The translations under genes were made by a program, and so were the position numbers. DNA of 64,000 nucleotides from positions 537,548,769 through 537,612,768 of the forward strand of contig NC_066585.1 in assembly GCF_024323335.1 (NCBI RefSeq). Direction: 5' to 3'. The first letter of the stretch is position 1. The number at the start of each line of letters is the position of its first letter. The notes under the pieces are model-generated. The model worked only from the letters and a program-made list of their open reading frames with translations. It did not search any database and was not told the DNA's origin. The DNA comes from Lathyrus oleraceus (taxonomy: Eukaryota > Streptophyta > Magnoliopsida > Fabales > Fabaceae). Shown one piece after another: positions 25,691 through 38,721 of this stretch.

Positions 25691-26204
25691 GATGGAAGAA
25701 TCTAGATTTACCTTTTAACACTATAGCACCGCACAAGTGTGTCCCACGCAACATTCACCATCATCGAATACGCAATTTTCTCAAACAAGTTCAAATCCAC
25801 ACACTGATGGATGTAGAACAACGCTTTCCTAGCCTTCTTCCTTAGATCACCTTGAGCATTTCTCTACGCAACCGTTGCATTTTCTAGAAGTGTAGTGTAA
25901 TCGTTGTTGATGAGATCAAGAACATCTTGAGCTCCAAACAACACGTGTATCTGAATCATCCAATAATTCTAGTCCTTGACATCGAACACTGGAAGCTTGG
26001 TACTCAAATTACCATTTCCGTTCATCTTCAACCTTGTGTAATACACTCAGATCTCGCCTAAACACAATGTTTCCCAATCCCGCAAAATTAAGATATGTGA
26101 TTCTGTTATGATTCTGATCAGAAACTCAACATGAATTCTCTGAATAGAAATCAATCATACAATGCCTCACCGTTTCACTCCTGTTTCCCTGTGGATTTGA
26201 ATCG

Positions 26205-26219
26205 GAGCTCTAGATACCA
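26205..26219 (-). other. copia primer binding site, initiator-Met tRNA type
   Basis: On the minus strand TGGTATCTAGAGCTC follows the LTR end by two bases. It matches the usual TGGTATCAGAGC with one extra T. Confidence 0.7.
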
Positions 26220-26221
26220 AT

Positions 26222-26493
26222 TGTTGGTGTACATGGTGATAAAGATGAACGATGAACAAGAGAAAGAAGAGAGAATAATAACAAACTTCTACTACTCAAG
26301 AAACGGTTACAAATAGTTACACACACACACACACATTGCACTGCTACACTACATAGACTTCATAAAAGGAATAATAATCCTATTTATTCAGACCAATCAC
26401 TCCCTTAAATACAAGTGAGACTAAAGTAAAAATGTTAAAATACCCTATAATAAACTTTGTCTACAAGTTACTGAAAATGAATTAATTCTAACA
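26222..26493 (-). repeat. Ty1/copia LTR (272 bp)
   Basis: On the plus strand it begins TGTTGGTGTACAT and ends ATTCTAACA, so both ends carry TGTTRG/CYAACA. It directly abuts a copia-type primer site at 26205-26219. Confidence 0.75.
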
Positions 26494-27749
26494 AAATCAA
26501 TTGAACCTTAAATCAAAAGTTTCAACGATTTGGTCAATCCGATTTTTAAAACATTGATACATATATATAAAAAATAATAATTTTTTTACTCCATTCATCA
26601 CAAAATAAATATCACATTTGTAAAAATTATTTGTTTTAAAATAAATGTCACTTTAAATTTTTATTGCATTTTTAATTTTTATCTTTCAATTATATTCTTA
26701 ATTAATACTTCTAAATTATTGTTATTAATGATAATTAAAATATATTAATAGTCAATAAAAATAAATAAAATTATTATTCTCTCGTATTCTGAAGTAGTTT
26801 AAAAGTACACTTAAATAGTTTATACTTGAAAATTACAATTTTAGGATGCATGGACAAAGAAGCTTAAGATTCTATGATTTGAAGCCCAATAGACCATTCT
26901 AAAGCATTTGGACAATGCCAAGTCTTAGGGCCTTTCGCTGGTCCTATTAAGTATTTTTCCTAAGTGAAATTGTTAAATGCACCCTTCAAATGGGGTATCC
27001 TACGACTTTCATTTGTTAAACGCACGTAATATTATTAAATAATAATATTTCAAAAATTTGAGAAGTTGTGTTATGGATCTTGAAATTTTATTATAGTTGA
27101 TATAATAGCTTGAAAGAAGTTCAATCAGTTAATAAAACTATATAACCAAGCTATCTTGTGCTAGGTTAACTCAGGTCAGATTATTCAAAAATATTTTTAA
27201 TCTAATAATTTAATTAATTAATTAATTTTTTTTATTTAATAATAATGAGTCTATTAAAAATAATATTAATTTTTCTAACTTTTTAATATATTACTAAAAA
27301 ATAAATTTCAACAATATCTTTCTAAAATAAATAGAAAAACTATAGATTTGTAAACAAAAAAAGAAAAAGAAAAACCATTGATTAAGTTATAAATACTAAT
27401 GTGCTATATTTCATCATAAAAATTGATCATATGATATTTAAACATTTAATTATAACTTATAAGTAATATCTAAAATTAATAATAAAAAATGAAATAAAAT
27501 TGTAGAAATTAAGAAAAATTATTTTGTTATTCAAAATTTGGTTGATAAAATGAAATTATATAAGTTAGTTTAAAAATAAATAAATATTTAGTTAATCAAT
27601 AAAATAATAAAAATTAATTCAAGTGAACTAAATATTTACAAAATTGACAATAGTAAGAAACAAATTCAAGACACTGTCTTGTCAATAAATTATATTTATG
27701 TTGCGCTGCTAATGTACACAAGTTGTTTGAAACATATCTGTAAATTCTT
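26494..27749. other. AT-rich intergenic region
   Basis: No gene or clear element recognised. The stretch from about 26590 (CTCCATTCATCACAAAATAAAT) with a nearby AAATAAATGTCACTTT resembles decayed MITE ends, but no convincing pair or target duplication was found. The last 300 bp form the 3' flank of the PP2C gene. Confidence 0.5.
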
Positions 27750-29452
27750 CTAGCGATGTCTTTTCTTCTCTATCATGCTAACTAAGTGATCATCATTGAA
27801 GAACAAACATATGGCTGAACAATCATCAATATTGTAAGATGGAAACTTTTTTTTCCAAACTTGAACAGCACGTCTTACTATAAATTTTGCAGCTAATGAC
27901 CTCTTTGGTGCTAAAGCAACTAGGGTTATTACTTCATTGTTTGATAGTACATTCCATACCTATAAAAAATACATTTATTAGACTTTTAGCTGCAATTTTA
28001 TGAGTGAGTAAACCTTGAATGCTTACCCCATCAGTGGCCAAAACAACAAATTCATCTTGCTTGGAAAGTTTTCTATAAAACATCTCAGGAACTGAGGAGA
28101 GACCATAGTCTTTTAGGCAAAAATCACCAAACGCTCTTGTCATAGCTAGTCCTGGACAATTACTTTCAGGCATCCAAATTCTATTTACATCAGGATCTTC
28201 TTGTGCTGGAAAAACTCTACCTCCACATTTAATCACTCTATTAGCTTCACCTAATCACAATAAAGAGAAAAAGTTAATTAGTTTCTCAAACATTGTATAT
28301 GATTCTGCGGTATCGAAAGGATATTTTGATTACATATATTCGAGATAGAATCAATTTAAAACTTACTTGGAACATTAGGAACCAAGTCGACCGTAAGTTG
28401 TATAGCAACACGATGATTGTCGTCTGCTTTTGTGCAAAGAACGGCACGAGAATCGCCTAAATTGCCGATTATCAATTGGTCTCCCTGATATTTTTCATCC
28501 AAATTTTTTTTTAACAAAAATGAATTTTTTTTCCTCAAAGTAAAAGTATTTTACTAAAAAGGAAAAAAGAGCAAAATCTAAGAGGACAACATAAAATGTT
28601 TACCTTTTTAATTAAAGTTATAGCTGTGCTACCTCCATTAAATCCACCTGTGTCAATGTTCTTAGCAAGATCTTGATCCATATCATTGAAGGAGCTAAAA
28701 AAGTGTTCTTCCCATGAATCACCATAAGTGATTTTTTCTGTATTTTTAGCACCATTATCTTTGGAGACATTTTGTTGTGACATTTTGATTGTTCCAGAGA
28801 GTTTCAAGGGTAGATTGTCACGTATATGTTTCGAAAACTTGTGCCCTAGAGGACCATGACCATCTAACACACCACAAAAAATAGTGTCTTTTTCTCCACC
28901 AAAATCCTAATAAACATCATATTAAATATTAATTTTTCGAATCACTGAATAACTGAAGTATCTGACATATACAAAAACCTTAAACAAATACATAGTTTAT
29001 ATATAAAAAATATGAAAGAGAAAAAAAAATAATATTGAATAACTGAAGTATCTGACATATACAAAAATCCTAAACAAATACATAATTTATATAAAAAAAA
29101 CATGAAAGAGAGAAGAAAATAATATTGAATAACCCTAAACAAAACCCTAATTTGACGAATAGAAACTTAAACCCTAAACAAAACCCTAATTTCTATTAAA
29201 ACATGAAAAGAGAGAGGAATATAAATTTTGCAGAATCTTGTTTCTTACCTCCCAAACTGTCATCGCATCTTGATTCACTCCTTTTGTACCCTTTTGGCTA
29301 TACATTGATATAGACCTAGAAGATCCATTCAACATAACCTTTGCCTCACCATTTTCACATGTAAATTCAATATCCTTTGTGTTAGATTCATTATATTCAA
29401 CGTCATGAATCTTGTCCACAATTGAAACTTGGCAGCTGCAACAACTTCCCAT
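27750..29452 (-). CDS. protein phosphatase 2C, clade-E-like (five exons, about 352 aa)
   Basis: PP2C enzymes are Mn/Mg-dependent Ser/Thr phosphatases. Minus-strand exons by splice-site reading are 29452-29249, 28906-28604, 28484-28367, 28250-28027 and 27959-27750. All four introns are GT-AG and the joined frame is open to TAG. Conserved motifs in order: SQKGTKGVNQDA, CGVLDGHGPLG, FNGGSTA, IIGNLGDSRAVL, LAMTRAFGDFCLKDYGL, VLATDGVWNVLSN and DDCSAICLFF. The order and wording match plant clade E. The start MGSCCS (ATG 29452) predicts N-myristoylation and possibly palmitoylation, so membrane attachment is likely. Odd point: VWNVLSN has Asn where the family usually has Asp. Expression is not shown by sequence, but the intact five-exon frame argues for a working gene. 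Confidence 0.93.
28907..29248 (-). other. PP2C intron 1 with a 90-bp tandem duplication
   Basis: Within this 342-bp intron a block beginning GAATAACTGAAGTATCTGAC recurs at 28947 and 29037, with a fragment at 29127, a period of 90 bp. AAACCCTAA-type motifs follow near 29130-29190. Confidence 0.85.
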
Positions 29453-31076
29453 GCTCAATTACACAATCAGACATCCAAATATATGGAGGAAAATGATTGT
29501 GTTTTCAATTGAGAAAAGGAATATGAGAATGAAGTATTGATAAAACAATATTTTAGGGTTTATTTATGTCTATGTTAGATTGTTCTTACGTAGCTATGAT
29601 AATGAGCTTAATTTGGATTAAATTAGTTGGATTAATTCTAATATGGACATGGATTAAGATATGTGATCTATTTTTGTAGATTTTAACTATTTGTATATAT
29701 CCTCAAGTTAGTTGGATAAGAACAGAGAAAATTACTAGATTTTAAAAGGAGGGAGACAACAAGCAGATGATAAGATAATATCATAAAATGTATGGTCATT
29801 ATATATTAGGATGTTAAAGTGCATAAATGGAAAAAATTATATAACGTAATTTTTTATTATTATTTAGTATTTATGACATAGTATTATTTAACTCCTAAAT
29901 TTTAGCAAAACCTATATAAGTGTTGATTTTTAAAAATTAGAGAAAAATATAATCAGCATGAATATTTTTTAGAGTGGAAATATATATATCACCACGGGTA
30001 TTCTTACGAGGAAAAGTATCAAGGTTTTAAGAAAATACAAAATGTTGTTTCTAGGTATTAAACTCATGAGTAGTTAAATTGTCCCTCTCACGTGTCAGTT
30101 CAACTGAGAAAAAAAATGACACACTTTTCATGAAATGCATCTTTACCTCGTCCATCAAACTGAGATAAAAAAAACCATTTTTTAACCAAGAGAAAATCAC
30201 TTTTTCATAGTTGTGAAGATTTAAAATTTTCATCATTTCCATTTTGCCTCACCCACAAAGTGGGTAAGCGACATTTGAAGATTTTCAATTTTGCCTAAAA
30301 CACGAGGTGTTATTAAGGAGGAGGTGTTATTAAGGAGGCACGAGATGTTTTGGCACAATTGTGAGGCGCTGCCTCAAAATCTGTGTTATACTTAAGTTTT
30401 TTTTTCTTGTCATTTTTGTTGAGAAATAATGTTTTTAGAGAGAGAAACTTAAAGATTGAAAGAGATGACTTGTCATGAATTTGTGCTCTCAGCATTTGGT
30501 GTTTTTTGTTTGTAATTTAGGATTGAAAAAATTTGAAAACACTTTGAGATTAAGCAATTCATGTATTGTGCGGTATTAGAGATTTAGACTTAAATGGGTA
30601 GAAGTTAGGTGATGTTCTTACGAACTTGTTGAGCTTATTTCTCGTAAATAATTTGTAATCTCTTAATTAAAACTTTTGATTAGTAGTGAATCAAAGAGTT
30701 GTTAACTACTTTAGAGCAGATCATTTTGGATCTAACTGAAAAAATAATTTTATGTGTGTTGATTCTTTTTCTTGTTAATAGTGTTGTGTTTTGCTTTCAT
30801 ATTTTTTGGTAGATTCTTTGTGTTTGAGATTGTTTACTATGGTTGTTTTTGTTCTTCGTCTCCCGTGTCATTGTTCTTGGTATGTTTGAATATTTTATTT
30901 CACAAAAGTGACGCCCATTATGGGAGAAACAAGTCTAAATTTACAAGTGAGCTTCATGGATTCTAAATGAGATTTCAGAAAGTTTTCACAAGATAATGAG
31001 TTTGGGTTGTGAAAAGTAAAGATGCAAATAATCGTGATTCAACAAAAGTGTGCGGAAGTATTGAATTGTGAGGCAT
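29453..31076. other. upstream region of the PP2C gene and AT-rich spacer
   Basis: No ORF worth calling. The PP2C promoter must lie in the first few hundred bases (reading minus). An AAACCCTAA-like motif is near 29553, but I could not fix a TATA box. From about 30300 the text may be the leader or LTR of the decayed copia element that follows, but no ends were found. Confidence 0.4.
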
Positions 31077-32839
31077 TGATGCCATCAATCTCACATAAAA
31101 AGAGAAGATCGAGATTACGGATAAGTTCAGGAGTTCCAATATTTTGTGCCTTATAAATAAAGTATTGAAGGAAGTCGCAAAGAAGAATACCACATCAAAA
31201 ATGTGGGTCAAGCTTGAATCATTATATATGACCAGGTCCTTAGCTCATAGGTTTAAAGCAACAACTTTACTTACTAAGGACGAAGGAGAACAAATCAACT
31301 ATGGAGAAATTAACAAAATTTCACAAAATTATTGACGACTTACTTAACATTGAGGTGAAACTTGTTGATAAGGATAAGACCATACCCTTGTTGATCTTAT
31401 TACTTATATCTTTTGTCGTGAAATTAAACACTTCAAGAAGGATTGTCCTGAGAAGGGGAACACAAATTTTGTTCTTGGGAATGAGGTTGCCTTAAATGAG
31501 TTTTGTTATCAGAGTAATGACGAGGAACTGGTAACGAGTTTGGAAATGGAGAAGAGTTGGTCATGAAATCTAGACACACTTATCACATGTATCTAAGGAA
31601 AGCACGTTTGTAGACTTTGGAGATAAAAGAAATTGGAGTCGTTCAACTCAATAATAATAATAATAAGGCTTTCAAGGTTCTTGATATTGGGGAGGTTTAA
31701 CTCATAATATTTGATAAACATGAGTTCATTTTACATAATGAGAAGTATATTTCCAAACTTAAGAAACATTTATTGTCTATAAACATGTTTGGTGATTTAG
31801 GATATTGAACTAGAAGTGAACATGACATGTTTAAAATTTCACATGGTTCATAGATAATTAGTAAAAAAAAACTAAAATGTGTGATTTTTATGTTTTGGAT
31901 GGTTCGACTGTTATTGGAATCAAGGATTTTACTTTTTATAAGGCCTATATGGGGATGAAATGTCAAGTCCATGAAGTCAAACACTTTTTGAGGTGGAGAA
32001 GATTCTGTTTGAGTTGGAAAGTAGTCAAATTGAGATAGAGAAAAGTCAAGTTGAGGTTGAGGTTCCTAATAATGAGACTAGAGATGAGGAAGGTATTGTG
32101 GCTCCCGCTTCTAGATCTAGAGAGTGAAACCTACCATAGCTCTAGATTATCAATTGATTGATGATAGTGAAATGATGGTGATTTTACAACCTTAAAGGTA
32201 TGGATATCAGAAACTTATTTGTTATGTTTTAAATGTGGCTTAAAAGGTTGCAATAATTATAACCAACGACCTTTAAGAAAGCAAAGAGAGTTAGAAATGG
32301 TTAAAGCGGTGAATGTAGAAATGTATTTGTTGAGGAAGAACCATATTTTAGAACTTGTGACATTATTTAAAAGAAAAATGGGGTGGTTGAATGCAAGTGG
32401 ATCTTCAAGAAGAATAAAGGTATCATGAGGATTGAAAAAACAAGGTATAAAAAAAGACTTGTAGCAATGAGTTTTATTCAGGTGGAGAGAAATCATTTTA
32501 ATGAAATGTTTTCAACAACAATAAAATATTTCTATATAAGGATCTTTATGAAAATTGTAAATTAATATAATTTTTATTTGGAACAATGGGGTGTCAAAAT
32601 AGATTTCTTACATGAAGGTATGGGTTGACACAAAACCCTAGGTGATAATATTGCTAGTTTGATAATTTTTTCTTCTATAAAGAACAAATTTAAGGTATAT
32701 ATTAATGAAAAACCTATGTAATAATATTGTTGGTTTGATGAATATGTCCAAAAACATGATTTTATGGGTAGTGGTTATGATAGATATGTATACATATTCA
32801 AGAGCAATAGGGAATTAATTTTCTACCTACTTCTATATG
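31077..32839 (+). pseudogene. decayed Ty1/copia polyprotein (gag, zinc knuckle, pre-integrase, RT start)
   Basis: Fragments in changing plus frames: gag around 31140-31250 (INKVLKEVAKKNTTS, WVKLESLYMTRSLAHR) and 31316-31395 (HKIIDDLLNIEVKL); a partial zinc knuckle KHFKKDCPEKG near 31426; a GAG-pre-integrase-like segment near 31720-31850 (KYISKLKKHLLSINMFGDLGY); then, after deletion of most of integrase, RT at 32383-32500 (CKWIFKKNKGI, RYKKRLVAMSF) and 32710-32839 (FDEYVQKHDFMGSGYDRYVYI, LLLY). The sequence stops just before the RT catalytic YxDD, where a solo LTR is inserted. I could not recognise the continuation on the far side (37677 onwards). Confidence 0.75.
32835..32839. other. target site duplication, left copy (ATATG)
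   Basis: Identical to 37672-37676 and immediately outside the solo LTR. Five bases is the usual length for gypsy integrases. Confidence 0.75.
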
Positions 32840-35800
32840 TGCCGCATCCGCGAAAAAACAACCAGCGGGCTAAAACAAAAATAACACAGAGCCGCCACCG
32901 TGCGTTATTTATCCCAAAAGAGGGAAAGGAAACGCTCAGAGTAAACCTGGAAAAGCATGGTCTCGCGACCAAAGAGATGGGATCGGGAGTCGGTTACGCA
33001 AGGGGAAGGTATTAACACCCCTCACGTCCGTCGTACTCGACGGGATCCACGCTCTAAAAGAAAGGAAAGGTTGCTAAAACAAACATCACACACACACACC
33101 GAAGACAACACAAGTGGGGGAAAAGAAGAGAGGGCTTGCTAGGATATCGCATCCTATGCCTACGTATCTCGTCTGGAACGAGAATCAGAGCTGCCGTAGT
33201 TCGGCTCACGCACGCCAAACAAGACACACACAAACAAGGGCAAACATGGAACCCGAATGCCAATCGCTGGACTTACATCGGCTTCCGAACCGAACAAACA
33301 CAATCAGGATACGGACAGCCAATCGCTGGGCTTACATCCATATCCTGACACACAAGAGGGTTAACAAGCAAACAAGCTGCTAAGGAGTCGGGAACTCGAG
33401 CCTAGCAGCTGTCAGGCAAACACACACAAGAAATAAAAAAGGTGCCCGGAGAGACCTCGCACGGTCTCCTGCCTACGTACCTCATCTGGTATGAGGATCA
33501 GGGCGACGTAGTTCCCCTGAACGGGAAAGAAATTCTAGCCAGAAACCAAGGGGAGACACACTACTAGGGAGCTGTACTCGAGCCTAGTGTTATCATGCAT
33601 CATTGTCCTATGTTATGGTTTCTATCCTAACTTGCTCAACAACAAACTAATCCTAACCAGGAAAAGCAAACACACATGCTCAATCAAAATAAAGCAAACA
33701 TTCACATAGCACACACTATATCCAGTCAAGTGAGGCTCAAACAAGGGTGGACTGCCGAGGCAAGTCAACTGTACAAGGTAGTGTTCGCTCTTAACCCTGA
33801 CATTGAGAGTCAGGGTGAAGCAGATGAAAGGTGAGTGAAGATTAGACTTCACAGCTCTTATCCCTGGCCAGGGAGAGCTTCAGACAAAGGAGCGTGGGTT
33901 CAGAAAGGAGGAACCCTTCTACGCTCAAGACTCTGACTCAACTGTACAAATGTACATGATCTTGGGTTAATGTCCCAATGCGTCAACACAGTGGTGTGAG
34001 CAGAGGGACGACTCAACAGAATAGCGGGGGATAGATTGCATATCCCTTGGGTTCCGCCAATTGCCTCATAGAGGTCTTTACCTGCTTGGGGACAAAAGTA
34101 AACAATCACAAACATCGCCTCTTAAGGAGGACTTCAGACAGTTGCTTGGCTAAATAACAAGCCAGGTCTTCCAGACTACATGGAGATAAGAGAGTCTACC
34201 TCAACTGGTTTATACAACCAAGCAGCAGCACAGCAAGTTCTTAAAGAACTAAAGCGACTTTGGTACCTGGAATCAATCAAGCACAGTCAATATTCAAGTC
34301 AAACCAACATTAAACAGCAAAAGTCAAACAGTTAATCTGTACAGTCAATCAATGCAATGTGCAAAGCACAGTCAACTCAATTGAGTCAAGCATCCTACAA
34401 AACAACACAAGTTAGTTTACAACAAGCAACCAAACTCAATTTAATCAGCTTGCATTTTTCTCCTTAAGGCATTTGCATCTCAACCTGAAACACAATTCAA
34501 AAGTGAGAAACAAGACCACTAGGCCAAGCCTAGGGTCCAAAGGAGATGAAAAATCCAAAACAGCAAGTGAAAATTATCCAAAATCACAATCAAACAATTT
34601 AAAAGCAAAACCAATTGGTCCCATGCTCATATCAATCACCATTATCATTTCATGCACAAAATAGCATCAATCATGCAATTTGCAACTTCAAAAGACCAAA
34701 CAGAAAGATCTCAATCAAATCCATATCAGAACAATTCAATTAATTCCACAAAAATTCAAATCTAAACAGAACACATTCAATGGGTAGCATATCAATTTTC
34801 AGCTCATTTGGATCAATGGAAGTATGGAAATTAAATTCATAAAGTTCAGACAAGTTCAAGTAAGCCAACACATGGTATCCAAACAATCATCATCTTCCAA
34901 AAATCATAAATCAGTGACAATACATGATAAATGAATGGGATCAAAACCATGTGTCTATAATGCTCATACCAAATTTCATACTCATACAATCAATGACCAG
35001 AATTTCACAAATCAAATGCCAACATGTGTCACAAAATGTCACCAAATGACCAAACAGAGGGAAAAATTCCAATCAATTAGGAAATGCCATCAATAAATCC
35101 AGAAAAATTCTCACGTGTTCTCAACATCCATATACTCAATCATGCAAAAAATTGGCTCAATCCAACATCCCTAAGCACATCAAATAAAATCATGAAGTTC
35201 AGCAAGCTTGGTGTGACACAAATTGTCACACCTCCAATCAAAAATTCATATCTCATCAACCAAGTATCCAAAAATTACAAACTCTACATCAAAATCACCA
35301 TCAAAAAGTCCAGAACATGCACAAACAATTTCATGAATTTATTTGGAAGCATCATCATTTTATGAATGATATGGCAAGACATGTACAAATGTGACACATT
35401 CAATCAATCCCTAAGCACTTTAATTTTCCACATGTGCACAAAAATCACAAAAATCACCATTAAAATCTACACATCATAAGGAGCATGGTGAAAAAAATCT
35501 CACAAAATTTGGACTAAGGATGAATTAGTTATGATTTTCTAAAGATCATGGATGAAATTGAAATAGAAAATGAAAAAGAAATTGAAATAATGAAGTAATT
35601 AAATGAATAATGGCAAAAGCGTAATTACGCTTCAGTAAACACAAAACGACGTCGCCTTCATTTATGTGTTGGCGCGTTTTCATTGGGCAAGGCTTGGCGG
35701 CAAACATAATTTAAACAAAGGCAAAGGATTACACGGATCAAACGCACTATTCATCATGTTCTTCACCAAGAACATTTCAGAATTTTCCAGAAATGATGAA

Positions 35801-37671
35801 AAACGAATCTCAACCAAATGCTACAAACTCTATATCAAAAGAACCGTCTCAACTAGCACATCACGAATATGTAATTGATTTCTCCTAATTCTCAACACGC
35901 AGGGCAAATCGAATGAAAAAAGAATGCACATCAAAACTTCAAACTCAGATTTCTTTCTCTACACTTAACCAAATCACAAACTACAAGCAGCATGTGGATC
36001 TATATTGAACGATCTACAAAAGCCATATCATAGTTCATGCAATTAAAGAATTCGAGGATTTACCTCTTGGAGATGGCAGATGCGAATCTTTGAGTTTTTG
36101 TGCGAAAGAAGGTGAAACAGATGAGGATCCAAGCTATGGAAGTTGAATGGAATACAGGTCTTAGCTCAAAACAACACCAGATCGAAGAATCAAGAAATTG
36201 CCATGATTGAGCTTGCTTTCAACAGTCCAATTATCCAATGCTTTTACCTTGAATTTGCAAAACAGTTCACCAACCAGTCTTGTGGAGTGTAGATCCAAGA
36301 AGATTCAACGAAATTGATGAAGATTTGTGATGAAATTGATGAAAAATGTGTGATGAAGTTTTGTGAATTTTGAGAGAATTGGAAGGAAAAACAGTTATGA
36401 TTCTTGAAGAATGTGATCTGATTAGCAATTCTGTTACAGTTAACAACTTATACCCATGCCTAATCCACTTTGCTAATCACAATTAGCAAATTGAGTGAAA
36501 TTAGTGTTAATGCCATTTTCATGTGCTATGTCAAAAATGTCCTTCTCCAAATTATGCAATGTGACAGCAAATGACAGTTGGAACAAGTTCTATTTGGCAT
36601 TTGTGAAGTGTATGAATGAGCCTTGTATGCAAAAACCTTGTATTTTGAGATTTCACCTATTTTCCCACCAATTTCCAAATAGATCACTTGAAAAATGACA
36701 TTTTGCCATGCTTATTTTTGATGAAATTTGACCATGCATCATGAAAGATCATATGAAATGTGGTTTGCTCAAAGAAAAATCAACCAAATTGGCCTTTCCA
36801 TGTGAAAGTTATGCCACTTTGAATTTAGGCATTTTTGGAAAATGATTGGACCATAACTTGTCAACCATTCATGAGAAATTCAAGTTATTGGACTTTTTAG
36901 AAAGGTGAGAGCAAGATCTACAACTTTCATGTTGAACAAAATTTCATTTGAAGCATTTTTGGACATGTAATTTTGAGGTGAAAAACTTTCCATTTTTGGA
37001 AACTTTCATTACAAGTCACTTTCTATTTTTGGAAAGTTTTCTCCTGACTTTATTTTCTTCATTCTTAATGTTTGAAATGTCAAATGAAACTTGTTTAAAC
37101 ATGAATGAAGTGTGTCCAACTCTCTCCCACCTCCAAATCCATCAGTTCAAGCACAGTTGACCACAGTTGACTTTTCTGATTGATAGATGAATTTGGCTAT
37201 GCACTGATCAAGTTGAGCCTCAAACTCCTGATGAAATGGCTCAATGATGAAACCCTAGCTTCCATAAGCTCAATACAATCATATGATGATCCCCATATCT
37301 ATTATAGATCCCATCTCCTTGCCAAGCCCTGATTGGCCCAATGCAGATGATTCAACTGATTAGGGTTGACCAGTGGTCAAAACCCTAATCCCAAGGCATC
37401 TGATCAATCACTTGAATCTCTTGGATGATAACAAGACCATGATGATGATGATGTATCACAGCAACCAAGATCAGGCTAACCTCCTTGAGAATCCTAAAAC
37501 CCTAATTTGATGCACACATCCTCAGATGATCAATGATCAGTCCATTCAATGAAACCCTAGCCTGCCTCTCAACCTCTTATCTTCATTCCAAGACCTAGGA
37601 GGATGACTTGCACAATGTAACCACATGATATGCCATATGCTAATGACTAATGACCTAAGAAATAAAATGTA
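32840..37671 (-). mobile_element. Ogre-type solo LTR (4832 bp), minus orientation
   Basis: The plus strand begins TGCCGCATCC and ends AATAAAATGTA. The 5-bp direct repeat ATATG flanks it at 32835-32839 and 37672-37676. Read on the minus strand, its end region has blocks parallel to the Ogre LTR end at 6500-6620 (GTGTTAATACCTTCCCCTTG, ACTCCCGATCCC, GGTGGCGGCTCT). No primer site follows it and no coding domain lies inside, so it is a solo LTR rather than part of an element. Its minus-strand start reads TACATTTT instead of TGCATTTT, possibly a G-to-A change. Direct repeats inside near 33163 and 33464 share GCCTACGTAYCTC. Confidence 0.78.
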
Positions 37672-37676
37672 ATATG

Positions 37677-38721
37677 TTAATATATCGTTTTATGGAAATT
37701 TTGGGTTTAGTTTATTGGAAGGCTTTGAAGTGGGTCTGATACATTTATGGAAATTATGGAAAGTTTGGTTTTAGTTCTTTATGCTTAAACGAGTAAAATA
37801 GATTTTGATGTTGACAAAGTGATCAAAGAAAAATATCAAAAACATCATCAAACAAAGAAGAAAGTTTGAATCAAATAAAAAAGCGAGAAGTTTTTGGTAA
37901 TTGGCTCAAAAAATCAAATTCTAAATGATGACAGTCAGTCACACTAAGTTTTTAGTATTCATTTTATTTTTTTAAGTACTTATTGTTAATGCATTTCCAT
38001 TTTGTAGGATTTTAATAAAGATTCATGGAAACGATCAAACCAAGCTAAAATCATCTTAACTAGAAAAATTTCATAGTATTTTACTGTGAAAGATACGATG
38101 ACTAAGTCAAGAGAGGACTTGCACATGAAGAACGAAAGGAAAAAGAAACTAATAATAGTGGTGCACTTCCAGGTACAACGGAACTATCCCGTGCAAAACA
38201 TCCAAAGTGGCACACTTCAAGGACCAGCGACACGATCCAAACATTTTGCTAGAATTGCAAAACAAAATAAATATCTAATTACAGCGCGATTAAGTGAAAC
38301 CGTGATATAATCTTGAATTTCATAATATTCGCTATCAATTAAAAATTATGTGTAATCATTATGATTCCTATTTTTAGAGAGTATAAAATGTATTTTCATA
38401 CCAAAGAAAGGTGAAAATTAAGGTTACCATTAGAGAATCATTCCTAATCGTTGTAAATCTTTAAAAAAATTATATTGTTAAATCCATGACTCTGTTAAGG
38501 ATGATGTAGGGAAAAGTTTGTGAGGGCCCAAAAATATGGGCGCACTGCACATGTCTTGCCTTCACCGGGCACCAACCCTATATTGCGTCGTAAGAAGCAT
38601 AATCCTCACGTAGTAAGGTTCTCACCCCTAAGGGGAAATGTGGACAATGACGTTTACTTAGTCCATAAGTGCATGAGCAAAGTCATGCCCATGACTCCCT
38701 AAGAATCAGGTAGTCAACAAC
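37677..38721. other. non-coding or unrecognised spacer
   Basis: No recognisable gene. 38520-38702 is open for 60 codons and more GC-rich than its surroundings (LPSPGTNPILRRKKHNPH), directly before a Tekay-like LTR. I cannot assign it and it may be a scrap of an organellar or nuclear gene. Confidence 0.4.

Larger units (their letters stand above)
25691..26493 (-). mobile_element. 5' end of a Ty1/copia element (LTR, primer site, gag start), truncated
   Basis: On the minus strand: an LTR (26493-26222), a primer site and then a gag start at about 26016 reading MNGNGNLSTKLPVFD and, further on, LFGAQDVLDLI and KKARKALFYIHQCVD. This is the widespread plant copia gag (UBN2 type). It stops around 25700, where SIRE-like relic sequence takes over. 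The lower end of this element, with its 3' LTR, was not found in the window. Confidence 0.7.

Noticed and set aside
26588..26800. Stowaway-like MITE
   Set aside because: Only one end-like motif is convincing; no matching second end or TA duplication was found.
33054..33383. Overlapping ORFs on both strands in the solo LTR
   Set aside because: No domain, both strands open, inside a non-coding LTR.
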